In this document: piece after piece, positions 33,633 to 42,097 of the stretch
How positions within the stretch are numbered: position 1 is the stretch's first letter
How the letters are laid out: each line of letters opens with the position of its first letter
Origin: Pseudomonas mohnii
GTDB taxonomy: Bacteria > Pseudomonadota > Gammaproteobacteria > Pseudomonadales > Pseudomonadaceae
Assembly: GCF_900105115.1 (NCBI RefSeq)
Contig: NZ_FNRV01000001.1
Span: forward strand, 868,001-932,000
Length of the DNA stretch: 64,000 bases
Direction of reading: 5' to 3'
Translations under genes and position numbers: made by a program
Notes under the pieces: model-generated
The model's input: only the letters and a program-made list of their open reading frames with translations
The model's database searches: none
Told to the model about the DNA's origin: nothing

Positions 33633-35381
33633 ATGACGACAACAACTACCGAGGCGATCCGTCGGTGCGACGTTCTGGTGATCGGCGCCGGTGCCGGTGG
33701 TCTGGCGACCGCCATCACTGCACGCAAGCAGGGGCTGGAAGTCATTGTGATTGAAAAGGATGCGTACTTCGGCGGGACCACCGCGTTCTCGGGAGGAGTG
33801 CTGTGGATTCCCGGCAACGCGCTGTCCAAGGCCAAGGGCATCACGGACAGTCGGGAGGCCGCGCTGACCTACATGAAGAACGAAACGGGCGATTTCTACG
33901 ATGCCGAGGCCGTCGATGCGTTTCTCGATAACGCGCCGCAGATGATCGACTTTTTCCAGCGCGAGACCGAAGTCCAGTTCATCCCGACCCTCTACCCGGA
34001 CTATCACCCGGACGTGGCCGGTGGCGTCGATATCGGCCGTTCGATCCTCGCCGCGCCTTTCGACATTCGCAGGCTGGGGGCCGACATGGCACGTCTGCGG
34101 CCGCCGCTCAAAACCATCACGTTTATCGGGATGATGTTCAATTCGTCGAATGCCGACCTCAAGCATTTCTTCAACGCCACCAAATCCCTGACCTCGTTCC
34201 TCTATGTTGCAAAGCGCCTGATGACTCACGCCAAAGAGTTGCTGCTTTACCGGCGCGGCATTCAGGTGACCAGCGGCAATGCCTTGGCCGCGCGACTGGC
34301 GAAATCGGCGCTGGACCTGGGGATTCCGATTCTGACGCAAACCAGCGCCTGTCAACTGTTGAAAAGCGCAGACCGGGTCACTGGGGTGGTCGCTCAGACC
34401 GAGGGCGGTGAGTTGCGGTTTGAAGCCCGCCACGGTGTGGTACTGGCCAGCGGCGGCTTTTCCCATGATCTGCAACGGTTGAAGCAGGCCTATCCCCATG
34501 TGCGCCGCGGTGGCGAGCATTTCTCACCGGTGCCGCAAGGCAACACCGGGGATGGCGCGCGCATGGCCGAAGCCCTGGGCGGCACCGTCGATATACGGCT
34601 CAAGGCGCCTGCTGCCTGGATGCCTGTCTCGAAAGTGCCGATGGGTAACGGCAGGTTCACCGCCTTCCCGCATTTGCTCGATCGCTACAAGCCCGGCGTT
34701 ATCGGTGTGACCCGCAATGGCCAACGGTTCACCAACGAGTCCAACTCATACCACGATGTCGGCGCGGCGATGATCGAGGCCTGTGCCCACCAGACCGAAA
34801 CCGCCATGTGGTTGATCTGCGACCGCCGGACCATGGCCAAGTACGGGCTGGGTTACGCCAAGCCGGCACCGATGCCCCTCGCGCCATTGCTGCGCAACGG
34901 CTACCTGCACAGTGGCCGCACCCTGGCTGAATTGGCGCGTAGCGCCGGGCTCGACGCTGCCGGGCTGGAACAGACCGTACGTGACTACAATCGCACGGCG
35001 GGGCAAGGCGTGGATCGGCAGTTCGGCCGTGGCACCACTAGCTTCAACCGCTACCTCGCCGACCCGCAGAACCTGCCGAACCCGTGCGTGGCGCCGATTG
35101 GCGACGGCCCCTACTACGCCCTCAAAGTGATCATGGGCGATCTGGGTACCTTTGATGGCATCAAAACCAGCGTCTGCGGTGAAGTGCTCGACCAAGAAGG
35201 CCGGGCAATCGACGGGCTTTACGCGGTGGGCAACGACCGGGCGAGCATCATGGGGGGCAACTATCCCGCTGCCGGCATCACGCTCGGGCCGATCATGACC
35301 TTCGGTTATCTCACCGGGATGCACCTGTCCCGGGTGGCCGCCGAAAAAACACCGGGCAACCCTCGGCAGGAGGTGGCCTGA
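33633..35381 (+). CDS. FAD-dependent dehydrogenase of the KstD / fumarate reductase flavoprotein type
   Basis: The 582 aa product has an N-terminal dinucleotide fold (CDVLVIGAGAGGLATAITA, then VIEKDAYFGGTTAFSGGVLW) and a catalytic domain insert. A C-terminal cap holds IGDGPYYALKVIMGDLGTFDGIKT and RAIDGLYAVGNDRASIMGGN. The GGTTAFSGG and GLYAVGND stretches are hallmarks of 3-ketosteroid delta-1-dehydrogenase relatives, which desaturate a position next to a ring ketone. ATG at 33633 follows GAGAG. Paired with the SDR and an aromatic-acid-type transporter, a role in desaturating an alicyclic oxo acid is an attractive but unproven inference. Its stop overlaps the next start (TGATG). Confidence 0.85.
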   Translation: MTTTTTEAIRRCDVLVIGAGAGGLATAITARKQGLEVIVIEKDAYFGGTTAFSGGVLWIPGNALSKAKGITDSREAALTYMKNETGDFYDAEAVDAFLDNAPQMIDFFQRETEVQFIPTLYPDYHPDVAGGVDIGRSILAAPFDIRRLGADMARLRPPLKTITFIGMMFNSSNADLKHFFNATKSLTSFLYVAKRLMTHAKELLLYRRGIQVTSGNALAARLAKSALDLGIPILTQTSACQLLKSADRVTGVVAQTEGGELRFEARHGVVLASGGFSHDLQRLKQAYPHVRRGGEHFSPVPQGNTGDGARMAEALGGTVDIRLKAPAAWMPVSKVPMGNGRFTAFPHLLDRYKPGVIGVTRNGQRFTNESNSYHDVGAAMIEACAHQTETAMWLICDRRTMAKYGLGYAKPAPMPLAPLLRNGYLHSGRTLAELARSAGLDAAGLEQTVRDYNRTAGQGVDRQFGRGTTSFNRYLADPQNLPNPCVAPIGDGPYYALKVIMGDLGTFDGIKTSVCGEVLDQEGRAIDGLYAVGNDRASIMGGNYPAAGITLGPIMTFGYLTGMHLSRVAAEKTPGNPRQEVA

Positions 35382-35713
35382 TGAATCACAAGCCGGTCGT
35401 CGACCACCGTATCTACACCATCCGGCCACGGGGCATGCCCGAGTTCATTGAGGTCTTCGATCGTCTGGCGATGCCGATTTTGCTCGAGCATCTGGGCGCG
35501 CCGCTGGGATTTTATACCAGCAGCATCGGCCCATTGAACCAAGTCGTGCACCTATGGGGCTATGACAGTCTCGATGACTTCGAACGACGCAGCCAGGCGC
35601 GGGATGGCGATCCCCGCTTCCCGGCCTACCTGCAGGCTTCTGCGCACCTGATCCTTGCCCAGGAAACCCGGATTATCCGCCCGGTGCGGTTCCACAGCCT
35701 CGGCAGCGCTTGA
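35381..35713 (+). CDS. NIPSNAP family protein
   Basis: The 110 aa product reads VVDHRIYTIRPRGMPEFIEVF then HLGAPLGFYTSSIGPLNQVV and HLWGYDSLDDFERRSQARDG. This is the NIPSNAP ferredoxin-like fold (dimeric alpha/beta barrel). The start overlaps the flavoprotein stop (TGATG at 35379-35383), so it is translationally coupled to it. NIPSNAP proteins are recurrent in bacterial catabolic operons, often beside flavoproteins, but their reaction is unknown. It may be an isomerase, hydrolase or accessory protein in this pathway. Confidence 0.85.
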   Translation: MNHKPVVDHRIYTIRPRGMPEFIEVFDRLAMPILLEHLGAPLGFYTSSIGPLNQVVHLWGYDSLDDFERRSQARDGDPRFPAYLQASAHLILAQETRIIRPVRFHSLGSA

Positions 35714-35796
35714 GCCGCCGGTGACCGTCCTCGCTTCACCCCAATAAAAAAGTGGGCGCCGTGGTTGAGCGCCCCCACAACACAGAGGTGACTTTC

Positions 35797-37170
35797 ATGC
35801 TGACAACTCAACCCATCGACATCCACGCGCTGATCAACAGTCGCCCCATTGGCAGCTTTCAGAAGTGGGTCGTCTTTCTCGGGTTCCTGATCATCGGCCT
35901 CGATGGTTTGGATGTGGCACTCATGGGCTTTATCGCACCGCAATTGAAAATGGACTGGGGCTTGAGCCACCAGCAGTTGGGCCCGGTGTTGAGTGCGGCG
36001 CTGATTGGTCTGGCGGTCGGCGCACTGGTCGCCGGGCCGCTGGCCGACCGTTACGGACGCAAGATCGTGCTGGTCAGCAGTGTCTCCATGTTTGGCCTGT
36101 GGACGCTGGCGACGGCGTTTTCCCCGGACATCAGCACCATGGTGATCCTGCGCTTCCTGACTGGATTGGGGCTCGGCGCGGCCATGCCGAATGCCAGTAC
36201 CCTGGTGTCGGAGTACGCGCCGCAGCGCAGCCGTTCGTTCCTGATCACGGTGGCGTTCTGTGGGTTCTCCCTGGGCGCCGCCGGAGGCGGGTTTCTGTCA
36301 GCCTGGATGATCCCGGCCTTCGGCTGGAAAAGCATGCTGATTCTGGGCGGTGTCTTGCCCCTGCTGGTGGCGCCGCTGCTGTATTTCAAACTGCCCGAGT
36401 CGGTGACGTTCCTGGTCGCCAAGCGGGCGCCGAACACACGTATCCGCGCCATTGTGGAAAAACTCGCGCCGGGCGTCAGTGACGCGAAATCGACCTTCTG
36501 CCTGCCGGCTCATCCGCTGATGCGGTCTTCGGCGATGCAGATCGTATTGTCCCCTTCCTATCGCTTCGGCACGTTGATGTTGTGGAGCGGTTATGTGCTT
36601 GCGTTGTTTCTGGTCTACCTGTTCAGCGGCTGGTTACCGACCCTGGTGAAAGACGGGGGCGGTTATAGCGTTGCGGATGCGGCCATTGTGACCGCGATGT
36701 TCCAGATCGGTGGACCCGCCGGCGCGCTGTGTGTCGGCTGGGTCATGGATCGCTGCAATAAATACCGGGTGTTGATGGCGGTGTTCGTGTTGAGCGGGGG
36801 TGTGATCTATGCGATCGGACAGGCCACGGGGCATTTCCTGTTGCTGTGCTTGGTAGCATGGATGGTCGGGTTCGGCCTCAATGGCGCCAGCGTCGGCATG
36901 AACGCGCTGGCCGCCACGTTTTACCCCACCCAGGCGCGAGCCACTGGCGCCAGCTGGATGAGCGGTATCGGTCGCTTTGGCGCGATCCTCAGCGCCTTTG
37001 CCGGCGCGCAGATGCTGAGTTGGGGCTGGACCTTCGCGCAGGTCTTTGCGGCACTGGTGGTGCCGTCCGGTCTGGCGGCCCTTGCGATTTATGGGCTGGG
37101 ACGCAACGCCGGCACGGTGTTGAGCGATCGACAGGTCGCGTCTGTTCCACCGAGCCGGACGAATTCCTAG
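35797..37170 (+). CDS. MFS transporter, aromatic acid:H+ symporter (AAHS) type
   Basis: The 457 aa product has twelve hydrophobic segments. The AAHS signatures are visible: GFLIIGLDGLDVALMGFIAP in the first segment, where DGLD-type acidic residues are essential in PcaK, and LADRYGRKIVLVSSVSMFG in the 2-3 loop. A large central loop follows (YRFGTLMLWSGYVLALFLVY at its end). The family imports benzoate-, 4-hydroxybenzoate-like and hydroaromatic acids. ATG at 35797 follows AGAGGTG. As the last gene of the SDR-flavoprotein-NIPSNAP operon it points to import of a ring carboxylate as the substrate. Confidence 0.87.
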   Translation: MLTTQPIDIHALINSRPIGSFQKWVVFLGFLIIGLDGLDVALMGFIAPQLKMDWGLSHQQLGPVLSAALIGLAVGALVAGPLADRYGRKIVLVSSVSMFGLWTLATAFSPDISTMVILRFLTGLGLGAAMPNASTLVSEYAPQRSRSFLITVAFCGFSLGAAGGGFLSAWMIPAFGWKSMLILGGVLPLLVAPLLYFKLPESVTFLVAKRAPNTRIRAIVEKLAPGVSDAKSTFCLPAHPLMRSSAMQIVLSPSYRFGTLMLWSGYVLALFLVYLFSGWLPTLVKDGGGYSVADAAIVTAMFQIGGPAGALCVGWVMDRCNKYRVLMAVFVLSGGVIYAIGQATGHFLLLCLVAWMVGFGLNGASVGMNALAATFYPTQARATGASWMSGIGRFGAILSAFAGAQMLSWGWTFAQVFAALVVPSGLAALAIYGLGRNAGTVLSDRQVASVPPSRTNS

Positions 37171-37266
37171 ACCTTGAAACGCTCCACCCGCCGTTCCGGC
37201 TCATGCTGTAGCCGCGCCAGTTCGTGACACCGGTTAAATCCAGGAACGCGAGCGCTAAACCACCAC

Positions 37267-37284
37267 GGGCGCCTTCAGGCGCCC
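37267..37284. terminator. Hairpin between convergent MFS and sulfur operons
   Basis: GGGCGCC and GGCGCCC form perfect arms around TTCA. It is placed about 97 bp after the MFS stop codon and 23 bp beyond the end of the last gene of the convergent sulfur operon. No T run is present, so its strength is uncertain. Confidence 0.55.
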
Positions 37285-37306
37285 GCCAGTGTGCAACGGC
37301 TGGCGT

Positions 37307-37498
37307 TCAGCGACTGTTACAGGTTTTGATGCCCAGCAACGTATAGACAGGGCAGAAACGGAAAACACCAGTGGCCAGCGGTACTAAACCTATCCAACCC
37401 CATGCGCCGATCACACCGGACAGACTGAGGCCAATGAGAAGCAGACCCGCGAGAATGCGCGGGCTACGATCAATGGCTACGCCGGCTCTCCAGCGCAG
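37307..37498 (-). CDS. DUF2892 inner-membrane protein (YgaP C-terminal-like)
   Basis: The reverse strand encodes IDRSPRILAGLLLIGLSLSG, then VIGAWGWIGLVPLATGVFRF and CPVYTLLGIKTCNSR, which is the DUF2892 module: two membrane helices and a CP-Y--LG--TC end. Family proteins or domains accompany rhodaneses and sulfur transporters. The start is unclear: no ATG, GTG or TTG lies in frame near the expected N-terminus, only a CTG at 37498 or an ATT at 37474 (the ATT sits where the family's usual 'G-T-IDR' begins). The frame overlaps the preceding yedE-like stop codon, so start by translational coupling on a non-standard codon is possible. Alternatively the gene has lost its start. Confidence 0.55.
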   Translation of the reverse strand: MRWRAGVAIDRSPRILAGLLLIGLSLSGVIGAWGWIGLVPLATGVFRFCPVYTLLGIKTCNSR

Positions 37499-37889
37499 TA
37501 AACAACAACATGCCGGCCAGCATGGCCAACATGAACACGATCACTTGCCAGTGCCCTGTCAGCAGAATGGCCACTGCGGGGCCAGGACAGATGCCCGCTA
37601 TTCCCCAGCCGATACCGAACACCAGGCTCCCGCCAATCAAGCGCGCGTCCAACTCACGTTTGATCGGTAGCTGCATTGGCCCTCCCAACAGCGAACTGGA
37701 TTGTCGGCGGGCCCAGGTCAGCGGGCCGATGGCGACGCCAATGGCCCCGACCATGACCAACCCCAGGGAAGGGTCCCAGGCACCGGTCAAATCCAGGAAA
37801 GCGAGTACTTTGCCCGGGTTGGCCATGCCTGCCAGAAGCAGGCCCAGGCCGAACAGCAGGCCAGCAATGAACGCGGTCAGTTTGCTCAT
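37470..37889 (-). CDS. YeeE/YedE family half-transporter (DUF6691), second subunit
   Basis: The 139 aa product has four hydrophobic segments and the small-subunit YedE motif set: LLFGLGLLLAGMANPGKVLAF, RLIGGSLVFGIGWGIAGICPGPA. The Cys in GICPGPA stands at the position of the substrate-handling Cys in YeeE/TsuA thiosulfate channels. It starts two bases after the stop of its partner gene. Together the two form a split YeeE, probably carrying thiosulfate or another sulfur compound. ATG at 37889 has CCCC-rich upstream bases, so coupling to the upstream gene probably drives translation. Confidence 0.82.
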   Translation of the reverse strand: MSKLTAFIAGLLFGLGLLLAGMANPGKVLAFLDLTGAWDPSLGLVMVGAIGVAIGPLTWARRQSSSLLGGPMQLPIKRELDARLIGGSLVFGIGWGIAGICPGPAVAILLTGHWQVIVFMLAMLAGMLLFTALESRRSH

Positions 37890-37891
37890 GT

Positions 37892-38326
37892 TCAACCCCC
37901 CAGCAGATGACGCAAGACAAACACCGTGACGAAACCGCTGAACATGAAACACGCCGTGGCGACCATCGATCGCGGCGAAAGGCGCGATAGGCCGCAGACC
38001 CCATGGCCACTGGTGCAACCTGATCCGTATCGGGTGCCGATGCCCACCAATACACCGGCGACGATCAGTCCGACCCCGCCACTTTTGAACTCAATCTGTG
38101 GCAGCGCGGTGAACATGCCCCATAGAAGCGGCGCGATGAGCAGGCCCAGGAGAAAAAGTGCTTTCTCACTCACCCCCTCGCTCCCTCGCTGTAAAAGACT
38201 GCCGATCAGGCCACTGATGCCTGCGATACGCCCGTTGGCGACGACGAATAGGCTGGCCGCCAGACCAATCAATGCGCCACCGGCAAGGGATGACCAGGGA
38301 GTGAAGTTGAGCCAGTCGACATTCAT
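37892..38326 (-). CDS. YeeE/YedE family half-transporter, first subunit
   Basis: The 144 aa product has four hydrophobic segments with the GGALIGLAASLFVVANGRIAGISG and GTRYGSGCTSGHGVCGLSRLS stretches. The GSGCTSGHGVCG loop with two Cys is the signature of YeeE/YedE sulfur channels, where these Cys are thought to pass a sulfur compound. GGAG lies eight bases before ATG at 38326. It forms a pair with the next gene. The 176 bp gap upstream of it, behind the TSUP gene, is long for this operon and holds a hairpin and a TATAAT on the minus strand (38462-38467), so an extra promoter is possible. Confidence 0.85.
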   Translation of the reverse strand: MNVDWLNFTPWSSLAGGALIGLAASLFVVANGRIAGISGLIGSLLQRGSEGVSEKALFLLGLLIAPLLWGMFTALPQIEFKSGGVGLIVAGVLVGIGTRYGSGCTSGHGVCGLSRLSPRSMVATACFMFSGFVTVFVLRHLLGG

Positions 38327-38502
38327 GAGCTTTCTCCGGCGCAAAATGGTTGATAACGAGTCTGGGTGACGGCCCATGCCGCGCGGTTCAGCTGCTGGCG
38401 ATCTGATTCGGTCACTGATTGGAACTCATCACTGGCAGTTGAAGCCGGGCGCAAGTCCCGGATTATAGGCGAGGCCTGGAAGTGGACGGTTCTTGCACAT
38501 GA

Positions 38503-39303
38503 CTAAATGGCTTTCACCAGCAAGGCCACCGCCACCACGATGGAAACGGCGGCGAAGCCTCGTTGTAAGTGTGGGCCCGCCAGCCGTGCCGCGATCAGAC
38601 GTCCGCCGACCATTCCGACCAATGCGCCAGAGGAAAACGGAATGGCCACTGCCCACTGCAAGTGCCCGGCCGCAGAGCTTGCAGCAACGCCGGAAATTGA
38701 AACCAGCGCAATAATGGCAAGAGACGTTGCAAGCACCGACTGCGCTGTCAGATTGGTGTATCGCTGGAGCGCCGGCACCATCACAAAGCCACCGCCCACG
38801 CCGAGCAAGCCGGACAGCCCTCCCGCGACAATGCCGGAGAGCGTGAGTGCCCATGCACACGGACCCGTCCAGTTGAGTTTTCCTCGGTTCACATCCAATA
38901 GACACGGCGGCGGCTTGGATGTAACGGGGGTCTTCGACTCCGTGGAGGGTGATAGCGATCGTTGATACACACGGAACGCAACGTACATCAGCACGAAGGC
39001 AAACATGATCGTCAATGGACGGTTAGGCGTGCGCTGCGCCAGCCAAAGGCCAAGAGGGGAACATACGATCCCCGCCCCTGCCGTTAAAAGCGCAGCTTTA
39101 TAGCGGACGGTGCCGTTTTTGAGTCCCATCACGGCACCCAGGGTCGCGGCCAAACCGACAGCCAGTAAACCGATTGGCCCTGCCTCGGCCATGCTCAGTC
39201 CCGCTCCAAACACCAGTAACGGAACAGCCAGGATGCCCCCTCCGGCACCGGTCAGCGCCAGAATGACCCCGACAGTGAGCCCAAGCAGTAAGACGACGAT
39301 CAT
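38503..39303 (-). CDS. TSUP (TauE/SafE) family sulfur-compound transporter
   Basis: The 266 aa product has about eight hydrophobic segments and the TSUP motifs ALTGAGGGILAVPLLVFGAG and GGLSGLLGVGGGFVMVPALQRYT. Members export sulfite or move thiosulfate and other sulfur anions. It follows the SQR fusion gene with 28 bp between and AAGGAG before ATG at 39303. Removing sulfite made by persulfide dioxygenase would be a natural task in this operon, and this is an inference from context. Confidence 0.88.
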   Translation of the reverse strand: MIVVLLLGLTVGVILALTGAGGGILAVPLLVFGAGLSMAEAGPIGLLAVGLAATLGAVMGLKNGTVRYKAALLTAGAGIVCSPLGLWLAQRTPNRPLTIMFAFVLMYVAFRVYQRSLSPSTESKTPVTSKPPPCLLDVNRGKLNWTGPCAWALTLSGIVAGGLSGLLGVGGGFVMVPALQRYTNLTAQSVLATSLAIIALVSISGVAASSAAGHLQWAVAIPFSSGALVGMVGGRLIAARLAGPHLQRGFAAVSIVVAVALLVKAI

Positions 39304-39331
39304 CTCAGTCTCCTTGTTTTCAGGCCTGATC

Positions 39332-41002
39332 TCATACGTCAGCCATCTCGGGTTTCGCCATCCACTCACGGCCCTTGAGCATTCCCTTCCAATACAGCGG
39401 TGGAAGAATCCGCTCCTTGAGCAGCCATGCCAGCCTCGATGGCCGGGTACCGTCAATCAGCCAGGATGGAAAGCTGGGGGCGACCTTGCCGCCATAGGTG
39501 AACTCAGCCAGTACGATCTTGCCGCGTTCGACCGTCAGCGGGCAGGAGCCATAACCGTCATAATGGGCGCTGCCTTTCGCTTTACCCATTGCCGCCAACA
39601 CATTATGGGCAACGACTGGCGCCTGTTTGCGTGCTGCAGCCGCAGTTTTGGCGTTGCTGGAGTTGGCAGCGTCTCCGAGCGCGTGAATATTGGCCCAGCT
39701 TTTATGGCGCAAAGTGGCAGGGTCGACATCAATCCAGCCGGCCGCGTCAGCGAGGGGGCTGATCCGAATGAAATCCGGCGCGATCTGTGGTGGCACCACA
39801 TGAAGCATATCGAAGTCACGCGTCACGACATGGGCGCTGCCATCCGGATTAACGCAGTTGAACGTCGCGGTCCGTGCCGGTCCATTCACGCGGGTGAGTG
39901 TGTTGCCGAAATTCAGGTCGATACCATAGGCCTTGATGTATTCCATCAGTGCGGGCACATAGTCGGGAACCCCGAACAACACCGCGCCGGCGCTGCAAAA
40001 CTCGATCTCGACGTTGTGCAGTACACCGCTACGTTTCCAATGATCGGCAGACAGGTACATGGCTTTTTGCGGCGCCCCGGCACATTTGATCGGCATGGGC
40101 GGTTGCGTGAAAACTGCCCGGCCACCACGCAGTTGCTGCACCAGTTCCCACGTATAGGGGGCAAGGTGATACAGGTAGTTTGAAGTCACACCGTTGCGGC
40201 CCAGGGTGTCCGACAACCCCTCGATGGCATGCCAATTGAGCTTCAGACCAGGGCACACGATCAGTTGTTCGTATTTAACGACTCTGCACCCATCGAGAAT
40301 GACGGCATTTCTCTCGGGTTCGAAAGCGGCGACCGCCGATTTGATCCAATGCACACCGTGGGGGATGGTCGTACCCATCGTGCGCACAGTTTGGGGCGCG
40401 TCGAAGACGCCACCGCCGACAAGTGTCCAGCCTGGCTGGTAGTAGTGCACATCTGCCGGATCGATGATGGCGACGTCGAGCCCAGGCTCTCGCGCCAGCA
40501 AACTGGATGCCGCCGCGATACCTGCCGCACCGCCGCCGATGATGACCACGGCATGCTGCGCCTCAGCCACTTCGACCGGCGTACGCCCCTGGTTGGCAAT
40601 CCGGCGAATGACGCCTTTCATATCGAACCCGGCTTTTTTGGCCGTCTCGACGATGTATGGCAGGGATTGTTTGCCCGCTTGTGACAGGGCCCACATCGTT
40701 GTCGAGCGCATGCCGGAACGGCAATAGGCCAACACGGGTTTTGGAAGCGATTCAAGGAGCTTGCCGAAGGCAATACCTTGCTCATCAGTGACTTTGCCTG
40801 ATTCCGCAGGAAGGTAGTGCGCTTCAATGCCGACCGCTTCGGCGGCTCGTTTGATTTCGGCAAACAAGGGCTGATCACTGCCTTCGCCATCGGGACGGTT
40901 ACACACGACGGTGCGAAAACCCGCTTCCTTTAGTTCAGCCAATTGGTTGGGAAAAATCTGTTCGGATACCGACAGTCCGGGCGCAAGGTGGCGAATGTCC
41001 AT
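39332..41002 (-). CDS. Fusion of DUF442 sulfurtransferase/phosphatase-like domain and sulfide:quinone oxidoreductase
   Basis: The 556 aa product joins two modules. Residues ~1-140 are the TIGR01244/DUF442 (Blh N-terminal-type) domain with the loop AYCRSGMRST, Cys94 as nucleophile. From about 151 the FAD fold begins (AVVIIGGGAAGIAAASSLLA), followed by the SQR-specific stretches DPADVHYYQPGWTLVGGG, VCPGLKLNWHAIEG, PPMPIKCAGAPQKAMYL and NIHALGDAANSSNAKTAAA. SQR oxidises sulfide to polysulfide at the membrane and passes electrons to quinone; the fused sulfurtransferase may hand sulfane sulfur to glutathione. It lies 53 bp behind the persulfide dioxygenase gene. Confidence 0.9.
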   Translation of the reverse strand: MDIRHLAPGLSVSEQIFPNQLAELKEAGFRTVVCNRPDGEGSDQPLFAEIKRAAEAVGIEAHYLPAESGKVTDEQGIAFGKLLESLPKPVLAYCRSGMRSTTMWALSQAGKQSLPYIVETAKKAGFDMKGVIRRIANQGRTPVEVAEAQHAVVIIGGGAAGIAAASSLLAREPGLDVAIIDPADVHYYQPGWTLVGGGVFDAPQTVRTMGTTIPHGVHWIKSAVAAFEPERNAVILDGCRVVKYEQLIVCPGLKLNWHAIEGLSDTLGRNGVTSNYLYHLAPYTWELVQQLRGGRAVFTQPPMPIKCAGAPQKAMYLSADHWKRSGVLHNVEIEFCSAGAVLFGVPDYVPALMEYIKAYGIDLNFGNTLTRVNGPARTATFNCVNPDGSAHVVTRDFDMLHVVPPQIAPDFIRISPLADAAGWIDVDPATLRHKSWANIHALGDAANSSNAKTAAAARKQAPVVAHNVLAAMGKAKGSAHYDGYGSCPLTVERGKIVLAEFTYGGKVAPSFPSWLIDGTRPSRLAWLLKERILPPLYWKGMLKGREWMAKPEMADV

Positions 41003-41055
41003 AAGTGACTCCGTTATGGGTATTTTTTCTTATGCGTTTTTTGGGGTAGGCAACG

Positions 41056-41934
41056 TCAGGCGACGTTGAGCGGGATTTTCAGGTAGCGCGTTCCGTTCGC
41101 TTCAGGCTCGGGAAAGTGCCCGGCGCGCATGTTGACCTGAACCGAAGGCAGGATCAGTGTCGGCATTTCCAGCGATGCATCACGCTTTGTGCGCATCGCC
41201 ACAAACTCCTCCTCACTGATGCCGTTACGCACATGAACGTTGTGGTCGCGCTGGTCGGCGACGGTACTGACGAATTGCACCTCGCGGCCACCCGGCTGAT
41301 AGTCGTGGCACATGTAGAGCAACGTATTGGCCGGCAGGCTCAGCACCTTGTTGATTGACTGGAACAACGTGCGCGCGTTGCCGCCGGGAAAGTCACAGCG
41401 TGCAGTACCGTAGTCGGGCATAAACAAGGTATCGCCAACGAATGCAGCCGTTTCGGTGCCGTCGCTGATCACATAAGTCATACAGGCCGGCGTATGGCCA
41501 GGTGTATGGAGTGCGTGGCATTGCAGCGTGCCAATGGTGAACGGCTCGTCATTGACGAACAGGTGATCGAACTGACTTCCATCGCGGGGCATCTCGCCAG
41601 CGGTATTGAACAGCGTGCCAAACACCTCCTGCACCGTCGAAATCTGGTTGCCGATGCCTATTTTCCCACCAAGCTTTTCCTGCAGGTAGGGCGCTGCCGT
41701 CAGGTGGTCTGCGTGGACGTGGGTCTCGAGAATCCAGTCGACCCTCGCATTGAGTTCGTTCACCCTCGCAATCAATTGGTCGGCAGAGGTTGTGCCGGTG
41801 TGGCCGGACTTTGGGTCGTAATCCAGTACGCTGTCGATCAACGCGCAGTGGCGGGTCGCCTCATCCAGCACAAGATAGCTGACGGTATTGGTAGCAGAAT
41901 CGAAGAATCCTTCGACGTGAAGTTTTACACTCAT
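41056..41934 (-). CDS. Persulfide dioxygenase (Blh / ETHE1-like metallo-hydrolase)
   Basis: The 292 aa product is a metallo-beta-lactamase-fold protein with LETHVHADHLTAAPYLQEKLGG (HxHxDH), HALHTPGHTPACMTYV and TAAFVGDTLFMPDYGTARCDF; the last stretch (D-TLF-PD-GTARCDFP) is typical of type II persulfide dioxygenases. Iron-dependent PDO oxidises glutathione persulfide to sulfite in the cytoplasm. It is the first gene of the operon, transcribed from the sigma-54 promoter at 41988-42004. Sometimes called Blh in bigR operons, but here the regulator is of the FisR type rather than BigR. Confidence 0.9.
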   Translation of the reverse strand: MSVKLHVEGFFDSATNTVSYLVLDEATRHCALIDSVLDYDPKSGHTGTTSADQLIARVNELNARVDWILETHVHADHLTAAPYLQEKLGGKIGIGNQISTVQEVFGTLFNTAGEMPRDGSQFDHLFVNDEPFTIGTLQCHALHTPGHTPACMTYVISDGTETAAFVGDTLFMPDYGTARCDFPGGNARTLFQSINKVLSLPANTLLYMCHDYQPGGREVQFVSTVADQRDHNVHVRNGISEEEFVAMRTKRDASLEMPTLILPSVQVNMRAGHFPEPEANGTRYLKIPLNVA

Positions 41935-41987
41935 TGGCCTGTCTCCTTAGGGGCTTTTACCAAGCCGCTCACACTAAGGACTGACAT

Positions 41988-42004
41988 AGCAATAAGTCTG
42001 CCAG
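41988..42004 (-). promoter_or_regulatory. Sigma-54 (-24/-12) promoter of the sulfur operon
   Basis: Read on the minus strand the site is CTGGCAGACTTATTGCT. The GG at -25/-24 and GC at -13/-12 have the strict 10-base spacing of sigma-54 promoters (TGGCAC-N5-TTGC consensus). It lies 54 bases upstream of the persulfide dioxygenase start, downstream of a palindromic cluster at 42098-42140. Confidence 0.75.
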
Positions 42005-42097
42005 ACCCAAACAGAGCCAAAATATGATCATATCTATTTGATTTTATTGGTTTTAATTTTTCAACACGGTTTTATTTTTTCTGTATCCATCTGGATT

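Noticed and set aside
33414..34520. Long minus-strand open frame opposite the KstD-like flavoprotein
   Set aside because: The plus-strand gene has clear FAD motifs, a ribosome site and operon overlaps; the antisense frame shows no family.
41056..41934. Plain glyoxalase II for the metallo-hydrolase
   Set aside because: The GTARCDF stretch and sulfur context favour persulfide dioxygenase over hydroxyacylglutathione hydrolase.
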